Source: an uncultured Alistipes sp. | GTDB lineage: Bacteria > Bacteroidota > Bacteroidia > Bacteroidales > Rikenellaceae | DNA length: 48,413 nucleotides | Direction: 5' to 3' | Assembly: GCA_947177225.1 (NCBI GenBank) | Contig: CAMWTS010000015.1 | Location: forward strand, 1 to 48,413 | Part shown: one piece after another, positions 44,566-48,413 of the stretch | How the letters are laid out: every line of letters begins with the position of its first letter | Position numbering within the stretch: the stretch's first letter is position 1 | Position numbers and translations under genes: made by a program | The notes under the pieces: generated by a model | Databases searched by the model: none | Told to the model about the DNA's origin: nothing | Seen by the model: the letters and a program-made list of their open reading frames with translations, nothing else

Positions 44566-44849
44566 ATCTCTTTTGGGAATCACTGCGTTGTCAAAAAAGA
44601 AGCCCCCTCTCACTCCTTTACAGCCATCGCAAAACCCTAACGGATCGGCACCGAGTGAGGAAACTGCTCGCACGACCGAACCCGTATACCGAATCTCCGC
44701 ACTCCCGACATGTCGGCACTCACCCGATATACCGCAACGAAGATAGCCCGCACGACATACAGTCTATGCGCTGACATGGCGCTCCGGCAGGCACGAAAAA
44801 AAGCGACGGAAACAGATCCGCCGCCCTTAATCCGTGACTCCTCCCGACT

Positions 44850-45305
44850 CTACTCTTTCCAGAATATCATCGTCGAGGCAGGTTTGCCGTCATCGCCCAG
44901 AATGACATTTCCACTCTCATCTACGCCGAAGAGCTGCATGATATAGACATGCACTCCGTTGATGGTCGTATATTGCTTGTCGATGATGTAACCGGCGAAA
45001 CGGCCTCCGTCGTAAAAAGTCAAACGCACATTGGGTTTGGTATAGGCCACCTCCAACGGCTTCTGACTCACTATATGCCCGTTCTCCTGAGCATCGCTGG
45101 CCGTGAGCGTTGCCATCTGCGTCTCTATTTTGAGCGTATAGTAGACAGTGTTGCCATCTTCATCGAGTCCCTGCGAATACCACTCCGTGTAGGCTATGCT
45201 GTCGGGTATGGTTTCCGGCTGATTATCGCGATGGGGATCGCATGCCGTAGAAGCGAGCAGCAACGCCGTGCAGGCAAACGCCGCAAACAATTTCATTATC
45301 TTCAT
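44850..45305 (-). CDS. Small lipoprotein A
   Basis: 151-residue predicted lipoprotein, unknown function. Lipobox LASTAC gives the acyl cysteine at 22; the two Met codons at 1 and 4 are both possible starts. The mature part is all-beta-looking with WYSQGLDEDGNTVYYTLKIE early, KPNVRLTFYDGGRFAGYIIDKQYT in the middle and VYIMQLFGV near the end, closing with FWKE. It resembles lipoprotein B 23 bases upstream in length, order and ending, so the two are likely paralogues in one operon. Confidence 0.75.
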   Translation of the reverse strand: MKIMKLFAAFACTALLLASTACDPHRDNQPETIPDSIAYTEWYSQGLDEDGNTVYYTLKIETQMATLTASDAQENGHIVSQKPLEVAYTKPNVRLTFYDGGRFAGYIIDKQYTTINGVHVYIMQLFGVDESGNVILGDDGKPASTMIFWKE

Positions 45306-45328
45306 AATATCCTTATTATTGAGATTTG

Positions 45329-45763
45329 TCAGAATTTCCAGAACGAAGCTGCCAGATTGCTCTTCACATCATAGAGCCAGATCGTATAGACGTTGTAACC
45401 GTTCATCACCGCCTGATCCTTGTCGAGAACAAAACCGTTGTAGATTATTTTCAGATCGTTGGCCTCGTCCTCCTGGTCGGTTACATATAACGTGAGATTG
45501 GGCATAGTGTATTCATAGACATACTCGTCCAATGAAAACAGGTCGCCGATGCCGTCGCGCAACTCCCACGTGCAGCGGCCGTCGTCCAGAAACGAAAGCG
45601 TAGCATCATACTTGCGTCCGGTCTTCTCGTCCTCGCACTCGCCGAACCACGATGTTCCTTCGAGCGACTCGGGAGTGGTGTTGACGGCTCTGTCGCTCGA
45701 CGAGCTGCAAGCCATGCCCAGCAGAGCCGCACAAATTACCAATACATATACGAATTTATTCAT
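45329..45763 (-). CDS. Small lipoprotein B
   Basis: 144-residue predicted lipoprotein, unknown function. The ATG at 45763 is chosen because MNKFVYVLVICAALLGMAC is a proper lipoprotein signal (Cys19). The mature part shows GTSWFGECEDEKTGRKYDAT, PNLTLYVTDQED, IIYNGFVLDKDQAVMNGYNVYTIWLYDV and ends FWKF, the same plan as lipoprotein A; a lipocalin-like beta-barrel is possible. The promoter lies 196 bases upstream, so the leader contains the tandem hairpin repeat. Confidence 0.75.
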   Translation of the reverse strand: MNKFVYVLVICAALLGMACSSSSDRAVNTTPESLEGTSWFGECEDEKTGRKYDATLSFLDDGRCTWELRDGIGDLFSLDEYVYEYTMPNLTLYVTDQEDEANDLKIIYNGFVLDKDQAVMNGYNVYTIWLYDVKSNLAASFWKF

Positions 45764-45801
45764 TATCGAAATCCAGTTAAAATTTACATTCAACAAACGG
45801 C

Positions 45802-45951
45802 CGAATCCTCGCGCCCTTTCCCGCCTCGGCATAGCCCGAACAAGTTCGGTTCTGCCCTCGGCTCAATGAAAACGTTCGAATCCTCGCGCCCTTTCCCGCC
45901 TCGGCATAGCCCGTGCGAGCACGGCTCTGCCCTCGGCTCAATGAAAACGTT
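45802..45951 (-). repeat. Two tandem 75-bp structured repeat units
   Basis: Units 45802-45876 and 45877-45951 are identical except in the central hairpin, where CCGAAC-AA-GTTCGG in the first becomes CCGTGC-GA-GCACGG in the second, so both arms changed together. Outer GCA/TGC can also pair. Each unit contains CCTCGGCATAG and CTGCCCTCGGCTC. The family is also seen at 34361 and 37610. Confidence 0.85.
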
Positions 45952-45959
45952 TACATGGG

Positions 45960-45967
45960 CAAAGATA
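45960..45967 (-). promoter_or_regulatory. -7 element for the lipoprotein pair
   Basis: Minus-strand TATCTTTG, full TAnnTTTG match, immediately upstream of the tandem repeat. It would put both hairpin units in the 5' leader. Confidence 0.55.
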
Positions 45968-46081
45968 GTATAATTTTCTTTACAGAATACGATTTTATCT
46001 GCATATATCCCGCCCCGACCGCAAACAGCGCAATATCTGCAAAAAAAGCATCGTAATATTTTCCGTTTCGAAAAATATGCT

Positions 46082-46089
46082 TACATTTG
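46082..46089 (+). promoter_or_regulatory. -7 element for rpsA
   Basis: TACATTTG, full TAnnTTTG match, about 95 bases before the rpsA ATG. A T-rich TTTTCC lies near the -33 position. The leader is long and AT-rich, as is common for an autoregulated ribosomal gene. Confidence 0.55.
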
Positions 46090-46183
46090 CAGACTATTGT
46101 GCCGGCTTGCGTCCGACACGGTAAAAACACTTTTTTGTTTAACTTTTTAACGAGCGATTGTATCGCAAATTTTATTTTCCATT

Positions 46184-47968
46184 ATGGAGCAAATCAAGAA
46201 CGTAGCAAACGAGAATTTCGATTGGAACGCCTTTGAGAACGATCTGGGTGTCTACGATCAGAACAAGGAGCAGATTGCCGAGGCTTACGACAAGACTCTG
46301 TCGAACATTGCCGTAGGCGAGGTTGTCGAGGGTACCGTTACCGAGATCGGCAAGCGCGAAATTACTGTTAACATAGGCTACAAGAGCGAGGGTCTCATCG
46401 CAGCTTCAGAGTTCCGCTACAACCCCGATCTGACGGTCGGCGACAAAGTGGAGGTTTATGTAGAGTCGGTAGAGGACAAGGGCGGTCAGCTCGCACTCTC
46501 GCACAAGAAAGCCCGTCAGTTGAAGAGCTGGGATCGTGTCAACGAGGCACTCAACAACGACGAGATCATCAAGGGTTATGTAAAGTGCCGCACCAAGGGC
46601 GGTATGATCGTCGACGTATTCGGCATCGAGGCGTTCCTGCCCGGCTCGCAGATCGACGTGAAGCCCATTCGCGACTACGACGTATATGTCGACAAGACCA
46701 TGGAGTTCAAGGTTGTGAAGATCAACCAGGAGTTCCGCAATGTCGTCGTATCTCACAAGGCTCTGATCGAGGCCGAGTTGGAGGCTCAGAAGCAGATCAT
46801 CATGTCGAAGCTCGAAAAGGGTCAGATCCTCGAAGGTACGGTCAAGAACATCACCTCTTACGGTGTGTTCATCGACTTGGGCGGTGTCGACGGTCTTATC
46901 CACATCACCGACCTTTCGTGGGGCCGCGTAAGCCACCCCGAGGAGATCGTTCAGCTCGACCAGAAGTTGCAGGTTGTTATCCTCGATTTCGACGAGGCCA
47001 AGAAGCGTATCGCTTTGGGCTTGAAGCAGCTCACGGCACACCCGTGGGAGGCTCTCGACGAGAACCTCAAAGTAGGCGACAAGGTCAAGGGCAAGGTTGT
47101 TGTCATGGCCGACTACGGCGCATTCGTAGAGATAGCTCCCGGCGTGGAGGGTCTTATCCACGTATCGGAGATGTCATGGAGCCAGCCTCTGCGTTCGGCT
47201 CAGGAGTTCATGAAGGTCGGCGACGAGGTCGAGGCAGTTATCCTGACACTCGATCGCGAGGAGCGCAAGATGTCTTTGGGCATCAAGCAGCTCACACCCG
47301 ATCCCTGGTCGGATATCGAGAAGAAGTACCCCGTCGGCACCAAGTGCACGGCCAAGGTTCGCAACTTCTCTAACTTCGGCGTATTCGTCGAGATCGAGGA
47401 CGGCATCGAGGGTCTGGTACACATCTCGGATCTGAGCTGGACCAAGAAGGTTAAGCACCCGAGCGAGTTCACTCAGATAGGTGCTGATCTCGACGTTGTC
47501 GTATTGGAGATCAACAAGGACAACCGTCGTCTGAGCCTGGGTCACAAGCAGCTCGAAGAGAATCCCTGGAATGGCTTCGAGAGCCAGTTCGGCGTAGACT
47601 CGATCCACGAGGGTACCGTTTCGGAGCTTACCGAGAAGGGCGCCATCATCTCGCTGGGCGAGAACATCGAGGGCTTCTGCCCCGCACGTCACCTCACCAA
47701 GGAGGACGGCACGACATTGAAGGCCGGCGAGAAGGCCGACTTCAAGGTTCTCGAATTCTCTAAGGCCACCAAGCGCATCACGCTGTCGCACAGCCGCATC
47801 TTCGAGGAGGCTAAGCGTGCCGAGATCGCTGCCGAGAAGGCTGAGCGTCGTGCTGCTGCCGATGCCACCAAGTCGTCGGTCAAGAAGATCAACGCTTCGG
47901 TTGAGAAGACCACGTTGGGCGACATCGCAGGTCTGGCCGAGCTGAAAGCACAGATGGAGAAGAAATAA
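46184..47968 (+). CDS. rpsA: 30S ribosomal protein bS1
   Basis: 594-residue RNA-binding ribosomal protein that helps recruit mRNA. It has six S1-type OB-fold domains; clear ones start at GEVVEGTVTEIGKREITVNIGYKSEGLI, GQILEGTVKNITSYGVFIDLGGVDGLIH, GDKVKGKVVVMADYGAFVEI and GTKCTAKVRNFSNFGVFVEI. A Lys/Ala/Glu-rich tail ends the protein. S1 is especially important in Bacteroidetes, which make little use of Shine-Dalgarno pairing. Own promoter and terminator. Confidence 0.97.
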   Translation: MEQIKNVANENFDWNAFENDLGVYDQNKEQIAEAYDKTLSNIAVGEVVEGTVTEIGKREITVNIGYKSEGLIAASEFRYNPDLTVGDKVEVYVESVEDKGGQLALSHKKARQLKSWDRVNEALNNDEIIKGYVKCRTKGGMIVDVFGIEAFLPGSQIDVKPIRDYDVYVDKTMEFKVVKINQEFRNVVVSHKALIEAELEAQKQIIMSKLEKGQILEGTVKNITSYGVFIDLGGVDGLIHITDLSWGRVSHPEEIVQLDQKLQVVILDFDEAKKRIALGLKQLTAHPWEALDENLKVGDKVKGKVVVMADYGAFVEIAPGVEGLIHVSEMSWSQPLRSAQEFMKVGDEVEAVILTLDREERKMSLGIKQLTPDPWSDIEKKYPVGTKCTAKVRNFSNFGVFVEIEDGIEGLVHISDLSWTKKVKHPSEFTQIGADLDVVVLEINKDNRRLSLGHKQLEENPWNGFESQFGVDSIHEGTVSELTEKGAIISLGENIEGFCPARHLTKEDGTTLKAGEKADFKVLEFSKATKRITLSHSRIFEEAKRAEIAAEKAERRAAADATKSSVKKINASVEKTTLGDIAGLAELKAQMEKK

Positions 47969-48413
47969 CCATTCTTCACAAAGAGTTATCCTTGCGATAA
48001 CTCCATTTTCCGAGCGGAGCGCAATGCGCTCCGCTCTGTTTTATGCCATATGCTCTGCTCCGCACACTATCCATCGCTCGCGCTCGAAATGGGGAAATAA
48101 ATGTCGACCACGAAGCGACGGCTTGCGCCGTTATATAATTCTGACCCCACCCCAACCCCTCCCTCGGGAGGGGCTTTGGTCGCGCGACAAGTCGCGCTCC
48201 ATGTGGGGTGTGGCAAGGTCTGCGCAATACCGTGTGCCTGCTTGGCAAGCTATACGTTTGTCATGTCGAACGAATGTGAGACATCTGGGAAAGACTGAAC
48301 TTGCAGAAATTAAAAGACTGTGGAAATCGTCGCGCACAGATTTCTCGCCGACGCTCGAAATGACACAGCCTGTCACTCCGAGGAGCAACGCAGTTGCGAC
48401 GTGGGAGTCTCGC
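47969..48413. other. Gene-free right end with repeat-like sequence
   Basis: 445 bases. After the rpsA terminator come short GC-rich hairpins (CCCCTCC/GGAGGGG at 48156-48173, GCGCGAC/GTCGCGC at 48182-48197) and stretches such as CGCTCGAAATG (48079, 48350) and TGTCGAACGAATGTGAGAC. These look like intergenic repeat elements I recall as common in Bacteroidetes, but I cannot confirm copy number here. No gene supported. Confidence 0.45.
48012..48041 (+). terminator. rpsA terminator
   Basis: GAGCGGAGCGC (48012-48022) pairs perfectly with GCGCTCCGCTC (48026-48036), loop AAT, followed by TGTTTTA. Confidence 0.88.

Larger units (their letters stand above)
44073..44849. other. 777-bp region with an orphan transcription unit
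   Basis: Contains the fabD terminator, a partial repeat copy (44186-44210), an AT-rich orphan unit with promoter and terminator (44315-44565), and 44570-44849 in which I see nothing. Confidence 0.5.
45764..46183. other. Divergent region between lipoprotein B and rpsA
   Basis: 420 bases holding the tandem 75-bp repeat (45802-45951), the lipoprotein promoter (45960-45967) and the rpsA promoter (46082-46089) with a leader of about 90 bases. Confidence 0.6.

Noticed and set aside
1..48413. CRISPR array, prophage, insertion sequence or conjugative element
   Set aside because: No regular direct-repeat/spacer pattern, transposase, integrase or phage protein was found; the repeats seen are the short intergenic elements listed.

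Overview
The window looks like chromosome of a fairly GC-rich member of the Bacteroidales. An Alistipes/Rikenellaceae-like organism would fit, but I infer that from gene content and base composition and cannot prove it. Supporting signs are many promoters of the Bacteroidetes type (TTTG, 19-20 bases, TAnnTTTG), a short 286-residue primary sigma factor, an S46 dipeptidyl-peptidase, a TonB-type outer-membrane barrel, a DUF3244-like secreted protein, and scarce Shine-Dalgarno sequences. I see no transposase, integrase, phage gene or CRISPR array.

Layout. (1) 100-2984: korAB, a ferredoxin-dependent 2-oxoacid oxidoreductase, closed by a strong terminator. (2) 3158-9504: three secreted carbohydrate enzymes (GH3, SGNH/sialate O-acetylesterase-like, GH2 beta-galactosidase) on the plus strand. 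(3) 9579-10295: an archaeal-type peroxiredoxin. (4) 10558-24056: a long minus-strand block, read as HU, a 29-residue ribosome-associated-type protein, RNase G, Mfd, CoaX, an outer-membrane protein, a TPR protein, LptC, a CNNM/CorC membrane protein and, after a gap with its own promoter, a PpiD-like chaperone. It combines nucleoid/RNA functions with envelope biogenesis. (5) 24285-28279: an SRPBCC protein, a membrane protein with five internal repeats, and a ROK regulator-GNAT pair. (6) 28280-32631: a TonB-type barrel protein, divergent rpoD, and tRNA-Leu(GAG). (7) 32684-37117: an AspT/YidE-like transporter, a DPP11-type peptidase and Maf. (8) 37118-40129: an accessory stretch with a 64-codon ORF between two terminators, a DUF3244-like secreted protein and a membrane-spanning TPR/HTH regulator. 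(9) 40560-44072: DUF177-rpmF-plsX facing a small unknown gene and fabD, that is, fatty-acid/phospholipid synthesis with ribosomal protein bL32. (10) 44173-46183: an orphan transcription unit, two related lipoproteins and a tandem structured repeat. (11) 46184-47968: rpsA, followed by a gene-free right end with dispersed-repeat-like sequence.

The most interesting material is in the intergenic DNA. There is an orphan promoter-to-terminator unit at 44315-44565. A 75-bp tandem duplication at 45802-45951 has two hairpins that differ by compensatory base changes, and it belongs to a dispersed family with copies near 34361 and 37610. A possible attenuated leader lies before a small ORF at 37187-37545. 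The paired secreted-protein/regulator locus at 37708-40129 and the five-repeat membrane protein at 25038 are also worth attention. Functions of the well-conserved genes are secure; the statements about these candidate elements are inference.
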